64,000 nt of DNA from Rallus limicola (taxonomy: Eukaryota > Chordata > Aves > Gruiformes > Rallidae): positions 76,620,520 to 76,684,519 of the forward strand of contig JAKCOZ010000001.1 in the NCBI GenBank assembly GCA_022605955.1, in the 5' to 3' direction. Shown here in pieces: positions 22,001 through 32,339 of the stretch; position 1 is the stretch's first letter; the number at the start of each line of letters is the position of its first letter. The position numbers and the translations under genes were made by a program. A model generated the notes under the pieces. It was not told the DNA's origin and searched no databases. It saw only the letters and a program-made list of their open reading frames with translations.

Positions 22001-23324
22001 GCACCCCAAACAGCACCTTTATGACCTAGAAACGTGCCAATCCAGTCTCCAGTGTCACCCTGGCGCAGCATGGGCTTGCCATCTTCAGAAAAACAAAGCC
22101 AATATTCAGGTAACATGACAAAAAAAAAAAAGGAGGAAGTTGTTTTAAAGGAAATATCCCTTTACACATGGCAATACCACTTCACAATGCTATTCTTTGC
22201 AAGGCAGTTTAACTGAAGAGCTTAGATACGCAGCTATACTTGCTACATACATTTAGAAATATAAAATACTGCTCCAAGTGAGATAAAAGTCTCCGTAGGT
22301 TTGCATAAAAGGTAGAAGTGAGATAGAAAAGAGCAGTTCGTTTATGCTTTAGTTTTACTCAAATTTTCTCCAGGCAGGGCAGGTTTGGTTTTTCATTTTA
22401 GACCGGTACTTTCAGATCAGCAGCATTCAGTCTTGCATTCGTAGTCAGATACATTCAAAAAACCATATAAAGGTTGTCATAAAAATTAAACTGGCTATCA
22501 AAAAGTTGGTGAAACGAGAAGATGTAGGGCTAAACTGGAGGCACTCCAAGGCAGAAAGCAACGTTTTTTTAAACTTACGAATACGTACATAAGAGTAGCA
22601 TACACACGCATAAAAGAGAGACGCTATTCCCGTAAGGAGAAAAGAATTCTCATGGGAAAGGAGGAGGGAGTCATCGTTCTATGTCCAGAAAGGCAGCTGC
22701 CCCGGTTAAACGGGAGCTCTTTAAAACCCACCGCCCGTGCGCATGGACCTCACAAACGAGCACTTTTAGAGCTAAATCCCGTAAAGCTTCCCCCTCCCGG
22801 CGGGTTCAGACTGAGCGAATGCGGGCTTTGAGACCCACACACCACACCACCCCCCGCCTTCTCCCAGGCCAAGCCGGTAACCAAGCGCCAGGAAAATCAG
22901 CTCCCCACCCCTTCTCCATTCGGCAGCACGCCGGCACTACCCTGTGCGCACCAGCGCTTCGCCGGCCGAGCAGCGGCCGCTCGCCACCCTCACCCCCGCC
23001 CCCCCTCCAGCAACCCGCGGCCTCCTCCCGCGCTCCAGCTCAATCGAGCAGCACTCCCCCCACCCCGAAAGGCGATGCGCGCTCTACGATCACTGGGGAG
23101 GAGGCGCGGCGTGGGGAAGCCCCCCGCTCCCCACATCCCCCCTCCGCGGGACGAGGGTATCCTCGCCGGGCAGATTGACCCAGGAGGGCCGGCGGCCCCC
23201 ACCCGCGCTCACCCTTGCAGGCGCTGATAAGGAAGTAACCGTAGGGTGTGACGCCGCTGAAGGCCAGGTCCACCACAGGCCGCGTGTGCCCGGAGCACGT
23301 CAGCGGGGTCTGCCTCATGGCCAT
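15952..23324 (-). CDS. STRAP: STRAP, serine/threonine kinase receptor-associated WD40 protein (complete, 10 exons)
   Basis: Cytoplasmic/nuclear seven-bladed WD40 scaffold. From family knowledge it belongs to the SMN complex that assembles snRNPs and, with SMAD7, dampens TGF-beta receptor signalling. Coding exons (minus): 23213-23324, 21947-22082, 21115-21196, 20780-20852, 20105-20201, 18503-18640, 17821-17957, 16939-17088, 16339-16404, 15952-16013. They total 1053 nt, so 350 residues, the same length as human STRAP; all splice sites are GT-AG and all phases agree. The start [20 protein letters not shown] has a strong Kozak site (gccATGG) and a second in-frame ATG at codon 3. WD signatures include KVWDAV, RIYDL, RLWDRST, KLYKYDY and [16 protein letters not shown]; the seven repeats span about residues 12-302. 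An acidic tail (EEENAEA to SSTPEVKA) follows. Driven by a CpG island; no damage seen. Confidence 0.97.
16339..16404 (-). CDS. STRAP: STRAP exon 9
   Basis: 66 nt, residues 309-330, reading [20 protein letters not shown] then EI. It encodes the acidic linker after the propeller, which varies between vertebrates. Acceptor CTACAG|AAGAG, donor ATAG|GTAATG. Confidence 0.93.
   Translation of the reverse strand, partial: KRRMQKQLKQGPPFQELQRKK
16939..17088 (-). CDS. STRAP: STRAP exon 8
   Basis: 150 nt, residues 259-308, reading [20 protein letters not shown], then [20 protein letters not shown] and [10 protein letters not shown]. This is WD repeat 7, the closing blade, with a canonical GH...SPDG...SGSEDGT...RLW pattern. 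Acceptor TTACAG|AATCT, donor CCTG|GTAAGT. Confidence 0.97.
17821..17957 (-). CDS. STRAP: STRAP exon 7
   Basis: 137 nt, residues 213-258, reading [20 protein letters not shown], then [20 protein letters not shown] and TGEEL. This is WD repeat 6. Acceptor TCTCAG|TCTAG, donor TTAG|GTACGT. Confidence 0.96.
18503..18640 (-). CDS. STRAP: STRAP exon 6
   Basis: 138 nt, residues 167-213, starting [20 protein letters not shown] and ending [11 protein letters not shown] plus two bases. It covers the end of WD repeat 4 and repeat 5. Acceptor CTTAAG|CCTC is an AAG type with a pyrimidine-poor run just before it; donor GAAAC|GTGAGT. Confidence 0.96.
19795..19862 (+). mobile_element. CR1 LINE 3' end fragment in STRAP intron 5
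   Basis: A short plus-strand piece, 'cttggactagattatcctta' then 'ggtcccttccaacccaggat', matches the CR1 3' terminal segment. It sits in the largest STRAP intron (18641-20104), antisense to the gene. The other STRAP introns (about 260-1130 bp) show nothing further. Confidence 0.75.
20105..20201 (-). CDS. STRAP: STRAP exon 5
   Basis: 97 nt, residues 135-167, reading [20 protein letters not shown] then [15 protein letters not shown] repeat 4. Acceptor TTTTCAG|AACC, donor GTCCG|GTAAG; the split arginine codon is completed by exon 6. Confidence 0.96.
20780..20852 (-). CDS. STRAP: STRAP exon 4
   Basis: 73 nt, residues 111-134, reading [20 protein letters not shown] then KPEA. WD repeat 3 ends with RIYDL. 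Acceptor TTTCAG|GATAGC, donor GCAG|GTGAGT. Confidence 0.96.
21115..21196 (-). CDS. STRAP: STRAP exon 3
   Basis: 82 nt, residues 83-110, reading [20 protein letters not shown] then KSVDFTQ. It closes WD repeat 2 (VWD motif) and opens repeat 3. Acceptor TTAG|CAAAG, donor CACAG|GTATGG. Confidence 0.95.
21947..22082 (-). CDS. STRAP: STRAP exon 2
   Basis: 136 nt, about residues 38-83. It reads [20 protein letters not shown], then [20 protein letters not shown] and AADFTA, covering WD repeats 1-2. Acceptor CTGAAG|AT, donor CAGC|GTAAGT. Confidence 0.96.
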
Positions 23325-23870
23325 GGCGGCGGGGGGAGAGGGGGCGCGGGGCGGCGGAGGGGCGCACGGGACACGAGTCCGCTCCGCCCGGGCAGGAAAC
23401 GGCGAACGCGGTGGTGGCGGGGGAGGAAATGACGGCACGGAAACGCTTCGGCACGGAAGCTACGTCAGCCTGCAGGAGCGCAGGCGCAGGGCCCGGGCAG
23501 CGGAGATCCTGGCGTGCGGTGCCCCTGGGGAGGAGGCGGGTCTGGGGTGGTGGGGTTTGTCGTTCCCGCAGCGCCACCGAGGGGCGGCGGCGTGCCCGGC
23601 CTGCGAGAGGCCCTCCGTGACGGGCCCTGCTGCCGGCGGCGCGTTCCCCGCCCTTCCCTCCTCCCTCTTCCCGGAGGAGCAGTGCTTCGCTGGCCCCAGG
23701 ATAGGGTCCCGGCCCCCCGGCGCGCCTTTGCTTTGACTCGGAGCTCTCAGCGCAGCCGTTCCCGGCGGGCCCAGCCGTTCGGCAGCTGGGGTCCCACGCG
23801 GGTGGCCGGGCTGGCCCGGCCCTTGCCCAGCTCCGCCCCAGCAGGCGCCTCGTGCCCTGGCGGCTGTCAC
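22690..23870 (-). promoter_or_regulatory. STRAP: CpG-island promoter of STRAP
   Basis: A GC- and CpG-rich block covering exon 1 and the start of intron 1. About 140-165 bp upstream of the ATG are a CRE-like element (TGACGTA on the minus strand, 23461-23467) and an NRF1-like palindrome (GCGCAGGCGCA, 23478-23488), both common in housekeeping promoters. No TATA box was seen. The start site is probably between about 23350 and 23480. Long open frames in this block are composition artefacts. Confidence 0.75.
23213..23324 (-). CDS. STRAP: STRAP exon 1 (coding part)
   Basis: 112 nt, residues 1-37 plus one base: [20 protein letters not shown] then [17 protein letters not shown]. The donor is AAGG|GTGAGC. 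An upstream open frame extends the reading frame without an ATG; the ATG at 23324 is chosen because it matches the known N-terminus and has a strong Kozak context. Confidence 0.96.
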
Positions 23871-23934
23871 CCCACTGTCTTCAGGCTCCTGAGCCAGCAC
23901 CAAGGGAGTCCTGCCGAAAGGGAGGAAGCGGAGC

Positions 23935-24016
23935 TGTTTGTGGCTCGGAGGCGGTTGGACTTGATCTGGAAGGCCTTTTCCAACCTCGGTGATTCTATCT
24001 TTCCGTGATTCTGTAG
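23935..24016 (+). mobile_element. CR1 LINE 3' tail fragment beside the STRAP promoter
   Basis: 'ttggacttgatctggaaggc' followed by 'cttttccaacctcggtgatt' and an octamer-like end ('ctatctttccgtgattctg') is the plus-strand CR1 3' terminus. It lies at the upstream edge of the STRAP CpG island. Confidence 0.8.
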
Positions 24017-24221
24017 GGCGAGCTCCTGTCCTGGCTCACTGCAGGGGCCGGTCAGCCTTGTCAGCTGAGGAAGCTGTGGTAGACAGGCTGGAGGGGACAT
24101 AGGGATCCTTGGATGTAGAGCAGTGGCCAGCTAGGTTTGTATGAAAGACGTAGTGTCTAGGCTTGCCCTAAGAAATACTTAAAGATGGCTGTTGAAGATC
24201 ATACACTAAAGATCCATCTCC

Positions 24222-24330
24222 AGAGTTGGACCCATAAGGATCAAGTGCAATTCCTGGCTTCATACAGTGCCAGACAAGTCAGTGCATGTGACTGAGGGCA
24301 TCATCTAGATTTGTCAGCAGCCTCACTTAA
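24222..24330 (-). mobile_element. CR1 LINE fragment, minus strand, very degenerate
   Basis: 'gttggacccataaggatcaa' and 'gtgactgagggcatcatcta' resemble the copy near 12790-12880 in this window, so it is a short remnant of the same CR1 3' region. The tail is missing. Confidence 0.65.
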
Positions 24331-26235
24331 GGAAGCATGTTCTCTTCTTTCAGCTGGTTGAAGGAGTGGCTGTTCCTGGTCTGTTTTTTCAAGCCTCACA
24401 ACTAGGAAAAGCATTTAAATTATTAGCAGATGATTGAAGTTTAAGCTTTCTTCAGTCTTCCTCAGCTTCTCGTTAAAGCACAGACACTGTGTTCCAGTTT
24501 CTAACCACCCAGTATTTCATTTATCCCCTCAACAACCACCCACCTCCACCCCACATCCATCCCACCACACCCCCCCAAGTTCTCTAACTCCCAATGATTT
24601 GCAATTTCATGACCCGTTTTCACGCATGCTGTTGCTGTAACTGACAGACCCAGTTTTTCCATGCACAGCCACAGACCACCACAGAGACCTTTTCAGTATA
24701 TTTGAGATTTCTGGATTTTTTTCGTAACAGAGACACCAGTCTCTCACAGTAATTTGACACAGGCCTATGTATTAATCTGTCAAATCACAGACTGCAGATT
24801 ATAACTGTGTGGACTTCAAAGGCAGCTCTGAAACCTTTGAAATTAACATTAAAAGTTTTACTCAGAATTCCCAAAACGTGTGTTTCTCTTGGTAAAACAG
24901 TGACTGAGGAATATCTCTGTTTTATCCCATTCTTAGGAACAGTTGAAGACCTTACTGTACAAAATATTTTTATTCAGTACAGTAGCTGAAACTTCACAGA
25001 ATTGAATCACAGAATCACAGAATTGTAGGGGTTGGAAGGGACCTCCAGAGATCATTGGGTCCAACCCCCCTGCCAAAGCAGCTCACTAGCTCATATTGCA
25101 CAGGTAGGTGTCCAGACAGGTCTTGAATATCTCCAGAGAAGTAGACTCCACAGCCCCCCTGGGCAGCCTGTCCCAGTCTCTGTCACCCTTACTGGGTAAA
25201 AGTTCTTCCGCATGTTGGTGCGGAACTTCCTGTGCTCCAACTTGCAGCCATTGCCCCTTGGCTTGGCCCCACAGACCACTGAAAAGGGGCTGGCCAATTC
25301 CCCCTGCATCCCATGCTTAAGATATTTATAAACACTGATTAGGTCCCCCCTCAGTCTTCGCAGGGCAAAAGTTAACTGCAGTTTTATTAAACTTCAAATT
25401 AGAGCAGTGTTTCCACAATGTCATGGTATATTAGTGTTCTAAACCTTAAAGGTTTAGGAAATGTATTTTCCCTATTTGTCCTGTTCCTTGTCATTTCCTA
25501 ATTCCTAAGCATATGTCTGATTAGATTCTCAGTAGAGCCATTGAACTCCAACAAATACATTTATAGGAATGGGGCAGAAACTGGGTTGAAAGATAGGTGG
25601 AGATCCCTTACCTAAGCTTATGTTTAAAACAAGATGAAATAATTTATTACTTTTGCATTTTTCAAATCCTATTCTAAACATAGGATTATGTCTCCATTAG
25701 AGTTAGAAATGCTGCTTGGGAAGATTGTGTTTTGGGAACTTTATTTTTAAAGATTTCATAGCTTTGATTGATTTTTGTCTTCTATTAAATTGGAGTGTGA
25801 TTTTCCACCTGCACGGAGCGACAATATGACATCCACTTAGGAAGACACAAAATCTATAACAGGCAGATAAAGGCAAAAATACTTCCAATTTGCCAGTAAG
25901 TAGCTGAAAATGAGAAACGAAAGAAGTCCTGGAGATATGAAACCTATGAAATCCAGACATACTAAAAATCCCACTAGGCCCAGCAAGACTCTCAAGTGGT
26001 GTCAGGAGTTAAGTTTTTCACTTGCTGCCAGAACACGAAAATTCTAGTAAGAAATGTGATGAGTGTCACTGCAGCCCGATCCTTAAGGACTTGGATACCT
26101 ACGCTGGGACCTAGGCAGACTTTAAGCACCATGCTGCCGACTGCTGCGTTTCATCCTGAGGAAAATCGCGGTACTGGGCATAAACCTCTGTGCGTTGATT
26201 GTCACCAGCTACTGCCAGTTTTACAGAAGTTACAC
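24331..26235. other. Intergenic sequence upstream of STRAP
   Basis: Apart from the CR1 fragment at 24994-25370 this stretch has no recognisable gene. It includes a C-rich, G-poor patch at about 24520-24590. Short open frames look random. Confidence 0.6.
24994..25370 (-). mobile_element. CR1 LINE 3' fragment with octamer tail, minus strand
   Basis: Starts with octamer repeats (cacagaat-type) and 'gtaggggttggaagggacct', then 'cagcccccctgggcagcctg' and 'gttggtgcggaacttcctgt', ending near 'gattaggtcccccctcag'. It is closely similar to the 3' end of the large copy at 26236, so it belongs to the same younger subfamily and is 5'-truncated. Confidence 0.92.
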
Positions 26236-28530
26236 ATAGAATCATAGAATCATAGAATCGTAGGGGTTGGAAGGGACCTCCAGAGATCATCGGGTCCAAC
26301 CCCTCTGCCAAAGCAGCTCCCTAGGACATATCACTCAGATAGGCATCCAGACGGGTCTTAAATATCTCCAGAGAAGGAGACTCCACAGCCCCCCTGGGCA
26401 GCCTGTCCCAGTCTCTGTCACCCTCACTGGGTAAAAGTTCTTCCACATGTTGGTGCGGAACTTCCTGTGCTCCAACTTGCAGCCATTGCCCCTTGTCCTG
26501 TCTCCACAGACCACTGAAAAGGGGCTGGCTGATTCCCCCTGCATCCCCTGCTTAAGATAATTACAGACTTTAATTAGGTCCCCTCTTAGTCTGCTCTTCT
26601 CAAGGCTGAACAGTCCCAACTTATTCAGCCTTTCCTCATAGAGAAGATGCTCCAGGCCCTTAATCATCTTCGTAGCCCTTCTTTGGACTGTCTCCAGGAG
26701 ATCCCTGTCCTTTTTATACCAGGGAGCCCAGAACTAGACACAATACTCCAGGTGGGGCCTAACCAAGGCAGAGTAGAGGGGGAGGATCACCTCCTTTGAC
26801 CTGCTGGCTACATTCCTCTGGATGCACCCCAGGATCCCATTGGCTCTCTTAGCTACCAGGGCACACTGCTGGCTCATGGCCAACATGTCATCAACCAGGA
26901 CCCCCAGGTCCTTCTCCACTGAGCTCTTCTCCAGCAGATCATCCCCCAGCCTGTACTGATACAAATGGTTGTTCCTACCCAGGTGCAAGACTCTACACTT
27001 GCTTTTGTTGAACCTCATTAGGTTTCTCCCTGCCCAGCTTTCCAGCCTGTCCAGGTCTCTCTGAATGGCAGCGCAGTGTTCCTGTGTGTCAGCCACTCCT
27101 CCCAGCTTTGTATCATCGGCACTTGCTGAGGGTAGATGCTATTCCCTCATCAAGGTCGTCAATGAAGATATTAAACAGGACTGGACCCAACACCGAGCCC
27201 TGGGGAACACCGCTAGTCACAGGCCTCCATTCAGATTCTGCTTCACGAATCACGACCCTCTGGGCTCAGTCTGACAGCCAATTCTCAACCCACCTCACTG
27301 TCCACTCATCTATGCCATGCTCTCTTAGCTTTGCTATCAGGATGTCATGGGAGACAGTATCAAAGGCCTTGCTGAAGTCAAGGTAGATGACATCCACTGC
27401 TCTCCGTCCATCTACCCAGCCTGTCATGAGATCGTAGAAGGCAATGAGATTGGTCGAGCACGATTTCCCCTTGGTGAATCCATGCTGACCACTCCTCATG
27501 ACCTTCTTCTCTTCCAATTGCTTGGAGATGGCATCCAGAACAAGCTGTTCCATTACCTTTCCGGGGACAGAAGTGAGGCTGACTGGCCTATAGTTACTAG
27601 GTTCCTCCTTCTTGCCCTTTTTAAAGAGTGGAGTGACATTGGCTATCCTCCAGTCCTAGGGACTTCTCCTGTCCTCCAGGAAGATGATAGAGAGTGGCTC
27701 AGCAACCACATCCACCAGCTCCCTCAGCACACGTGGATGTATCCCATCTGGGCCCATGGATTTGTGTGCATTTATCCCTTTGAGATGCTCCTGGATCGCC
27801 CTCACCTCAACCAGAGGGAATCTCTTCATTTCCCAAACACTCCCACTTTCATCCAGTGTCTGTGGGTCCTGGGGGGCCTTTGAAGTGAAGACTGAAGCAA
27901 AGAAGGCATTCAGTATCTCCACCTTCTCGTCATCCCCCATTACCAGGACACCCTCCTCGTTCAGCAAGGGACCTACATTATCCCTGGTCATCCTCTTACT
28001 ATTCACGTATCTAAAAAAACCCTTTTTATCATCCTTTATGTCCCTTGCCAGCTTCATTTCCAAGTGGGCTTTAGCCTTGCTAGTTGCATCCCTACAGGCC
28101 CTGACCACATTCCTGTATCCTTCCCAGGTGCTCAGGCCCTCTTTCCACAATTCATAGATCTTCTGCTTCCCTTTGAGTTTACTTAATAGCTCCGTGTTCA
28201 TCCACACAGGTCTTCTGCCTCTCTTTCCCGATTTCTTGCTCAAAGGGATGAACCAGTCCTGTGCTTGGAAGAAGCCCTGTTTGAATGCTAGCCAGCTCTC
28301 ACAGGCTCCCATTCCTTCAAAGAGTGTAGCCCATGGGATCGCTCCTATTAAGTTGCAGAGGAGATCAAAGTTAGCTCTTGCAAAATTCAGGGTAGCTATC
28401 CTACTTTCTGGCTTGCTTCTTCCTCCCAGGATCTTGAACTCAACCATTTCATGGTCGCTTTGTCCTAAGCTGCCCCCGACCTTCACTTCCCTAACGAGCC
28501 CGTCTTTGTTAGTGAAAACATCTGCGGGTG
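26236..28530 (-). mobile_element. CR1 LINE, about 2.3 kb, partial endonuclease plus reverse transcriptase, broken
   Basis: Non-LTR retrotransposon of the CR1 clade, which copies by target-primed reverse transcription. The octamer tail lies at 26236-26262 (atagaatc repeats). Reading the minus strand from the 5' side, it holds the end of the endonuclease (SDHEMVEFKILGG), the linker, RT motifs (KSMGPDGIHPRVLRELVDVV, HGFTKGKSC, YLDFSKAFDTVSHD) and the ORF2 C-terminal part ([27 protein letters not shown]). The long frame at 27656-28738 ends after SIIFLEDRRSP, so frames change near 27650, near 27266, at the FADD box (about 27115) and near 26730. The 5' endonuclease part is missing; the exact 5' boundary lies between 28530 and 28750. 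Inactive, but one of the better preserved copies here. Confidence 0.93.
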
Positions 28531-28750
28531 GGTGCACTCGCTGCAAGCGTGTAGGAGATGACACGAGTACTGACCCCACACAGTGCCGGTGTCTGCTTCC
28601 GGCTGTAGGTGCTTGATTGATTCCCAGCCAGAGCCTGACACTCACCCCCAGCCTCCATGGCCTCACGTCCCACCTGCTATAGCTCCCTGTCCTCTCTACC
28701 AGATAGCGGCTTCCAGAAACTGATGTTTTGCCTTCCACAATGGCTGGACA

Positions 28751-31700
28751 AGCAGTGTAGGAATGAGGTCCCTGGAGTCTGGATTTAACAGAGGTACAGA
28801 AGGATATTGCCTTTCAAATTGCAGTTCTGCAAATCAGCAGGGACTTCTGTTTTCTTTGGGAGCTATAGCTAAGGATATACAGAAGTAATACCAAGCCTAA
28901 AGCGCTCTGCATTTTTTCTTAAATCTTTTATACCAAGACAGAACATTGTAATTGAGAATCTCTGAATTTTGTCCTAGGCCTAACTCAGGATATGTCGTGC
29001 GTAATTCACTCAGCCATTTCGTTCAGCAGCCATCTCAGACTTCTCCTGCTACATTTCAGGGTGCGCTCTGCATCTCTACCCAGGACCTACTATAAATTTG
29101 AAGCTGAGCACAGGGAGGTGAAACAATTAATTGCCATGTAGCGCACTTGCAGTTGAGGAAGGAGAAACACTTTGCGTGGAGCCGCTGCAAGTGGAATGAG
29201 AAGTGTGTTCAAGAGGAAGCATTTCAAACAGAGAATGGGTATGAGAAAGGAAGGATCCAAATACACACAGAGGAGGAAGGAGAAAAAGGAGGTGCTGAAC
29301 TGACCCAGCATTGTCAGTGAGCTCTTGCTGAGGGGCAACATCCAAATGTGTCCATTTCTATCAGATGTGCTTCCTCTACTTGTGCTCAGAGCTGTTGTTT
29401 CCCTTCCTTGGAGCCTAACAGCCTTTGGCCCTAGCAGCATCTCCTCTGACATTTCCCCCGCCTTTTTGCTCCCTACTTGCATTTGCACACACTTATTCCC
29501 CCCCATTTTGAGAAACTGCACTAGACTAGTTTTAATACAAAGATTTGTAGAGAGCAGTTTTCCAAGAAATTCTTGAGTAAATGTACAAGAGAAAGAAGGA
29601 AAGATGAAAAAAGAAGGAAAGATGGAAAGATGGAAAAAGAAGGAAAGATGGAAAAAGTACTTAGAAATGAAAACCTCACAAGCTTAAAATAAAAATACTG
29701 AGTTAATACAGATTTTTATTGTTTTAGCCAAGGTGGTGATATATCAGATGCCAGTAATGTTACAAAGATATGTGATTCAAACCTTTTTTTATTCAGAGTT
29801 TCATATTTGTCTATTTATTGTCCAAATAACTGTCTTGTAATATTACTGGATACTGATCAACCCCAACTTGTCAGGAATAATCAGGGCCCTGTAATAATGC
29901 AGAGTAATTCGCCCCATTACTGCAGGGAATAACAGGTATGTCAATCCTGGGTTATAAAGCATCTGGCAAAGGTTCCCTTTTACTTAACATGTATAATTCA
30001 GTGTCTTCTTGATCAAACAACAGCTTTCCACACAGAAAGTGATTGAATCTTCTCAGAAATGGTTGCTGATGGTGAATTAAGCTATCCTAGTGGAAGGCCA
30101 TGTTTCTGGTGCTTTGATTAAAATAAATCATGCAAAGACTGAATTAAATAGAGGGTGTTTAGGATACTTATTTACCTTTCCAAAGGCTCCTTTCTCCTCG
30201 TGTTGTTGGATATCATAGCTGGAAATGCATTATCTTGCCACTAAGTGGAGCTCCTTACATATTTATTAGTACATTAAGTCTCTAGCTGCAATCCCTTCCT
30301 TAGCCAGCCTGGGATAAGAGTTATTTTAATGTGTTGTGAAATGTTCAGGGTAATCTGTGGGCACATCGGTGCTCTCTACCTCTGTTCAGTTTTTCTTTGG
30401 AGACATGTCCCCTGCTTCTTTGTACAACTAATTCAGGGGGAAAAAACCAAAAGGGGAATAGCTGTTTGCTGAAGGATGATGTGTTACAGATGTTGCATGC
30501 AGATATGTGAGAGCAATTGCAGAGCATGTTGCTGTGTTTTCACCAGGGGAATAATTACAACTGAGTGCTAGCCTTGAGCAGTCAATTATCACTGAGAAGC
30601 AAGATGAAAGATAAAAGTCTGTTGTAATCATATTTCACAAATAACAGAACAGTGTGCTTCAACTCAAGGAGTCCTTTCTAGCTCAGCTAGCTGGACCACA
30701 GGCCCTCCTCTGTGGCATAGGTGTACACCGTCATGTAGTTTGTGTGAACAGAGGCCCAGGGGGGCTGACAGGGAGGAATGTGAAGAAGAGTTTGAGACAG
30801 CAACAAAGAAAAGAAGTGGTTTATCAGGAGAAATGTAGGGCATGGAAACTGCATAGGAAGGGAAATAGGAGAACCTACTCAAAGTCCAATTGTGTACCTC
30901 GTAGTGGGATTTGTACCTTTTTTTCCCCCCATCTCTTCAAGTGAGGTCAGATGTAAGGTCACTTCATTGATCTGTAATTTTAGTGTTAGGATATCAAAAG
31001 GATTTACTCTTCTGAGAAGAATATTATTCCTAATGTCATCTGCATGCAAGTTAGGCCATCAGGAGCCTTTCCCTCTGTCTGGAGGGCAGGGACCAGGCAT
31101 GTTCAGATCATGCACCAACCATCGAGTGCTGAAACCAATAAGGAATATTAAAAATTGTTTTATCTTTGCTGTAACAACTTCCCTGTTCCTCAGTCTTCTG
31201 GTCCCGTTCTGTCTTTTGAAAGGAAAAAGTTGGTAGTTGCTGGCCAGGTAGACAGGATAAGAAAAGCGAAGAAAAAGCAGTAGCCACTGTTTTCATCAAA
31301 AAGCTGAGCCACTGCAAAACCAAAGGGGCAACAATTGAAGAAATCACTAAAAACAAATCCAAGAAAAGGAAATGTTTCTCCAGTTTCTACCCAAACATTC
31401 TCAGAATACACCATTGCCAAAGTTAACCCTGAGAAAGGAATGTAAAGCAAATGTAGTCAAGGTTTAGGCTGAAAGATGTGAAGACATAGGTGGGGAAGCC
31501 CTGGCAGAGTCAATATGGGGAGTCCACGTCAGCTTGCCCGTTTCTAGCGCTGTGCCCAGTCAGTCCATTTAACACTGTAGCCTCTTGCAGTAAGCCAACA
31601 CATGTGATAGGCATTTATGGAAGGGGCTAAGGTCAATGGACAGCATTCGAGCAACTCGCACAAGGCTCGGTGGCATAGGTGGTCTTGTAGAGTTAATTGA

Positions 31701-32339
31701 GGAGGTGGCAAGGGGTAACGGAGAGAAAAGAGAGATATACAAGTCTGTTACCATGCTTAGAGCTCTTGTAAACAAGACAAAGGGAAATAGCTAAGTTATG
31801 GGCATTATGGGTGCTAAGTTCTGGCTGAAATAAGCCATTTCTGTATTTTCTTTCTCAGTCAGCAGCTTTGCGCTCTAGACCATTCAAAGCATGATTGCAC
31901 TGTAAAGGAGGAGACGTGGGAGTAACTGGGTTTTTGCTACCTCTTTTCAAGGTTCATATTGGAATAGCTTGATAATTCAGGCTAGCTAAATAAGTATTTT
32001 CCTCTGCAAAAAGAATATCAACTCATCATGAAAATGAATCCGATTGTAAGAGCTTTGCTAACGGATAAATAAAATTGTCTGGCAGTTCACCTGCTTTTCA
32101 GGAAACAGTTTAGCCAAATTCTTACTTTCTAAGTATCATCACATCTATCATACCTCTCTCTGAGCTTACTGTACTGTAAGAAACAGTAATGCAAATGTTC
32201 AGGAATGAGCTTTAGCTGAGTTAACTCATAATTGTAGGCTGCTTTGATGTTTTCACTTGGAAGATGTTCTTCACAGTGCGAGATGTTTACATTTACTGTT
32301 CTGTAATTCGAAGATCAGCCTCTGAAAATCAACCATAGC
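28751..32339. other. Intergenic sequence, no gene recognised
   Basis: About 3.6 kb with no coding exon I can support. It contains the purine-rich simple repeat at 29587-29656. Open frames of 60-140 codons occur on both strands (for example 29090-29521 minus) but show no family resemblance and no splice context. Confidence 0.6.
29587..29656. repeat. Purine-rich simple repeat (GAAGGAAAGATG-type)
   Basis: Imperfect tandem units of 'gaaggaaagatgg' and 'aaaaa' repeated about five times, all purine except the single T of each GAT. Confidence 0.9.

Noticed and set aside
22681..24008. Several 120-165-codon frames on both strands over the STRAP promoter
   Set aside because: Same GC-rich effect. Only the minus-strand segment 23213-23324 matches a real protein (STRAP N-terminus).
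27347..28616. Plus-strand frames of 147-178 codons inside the large CR1 copy
   Set aside because: They are antisense shadows of the minus-strand CR1 reverse transcriptase frame.
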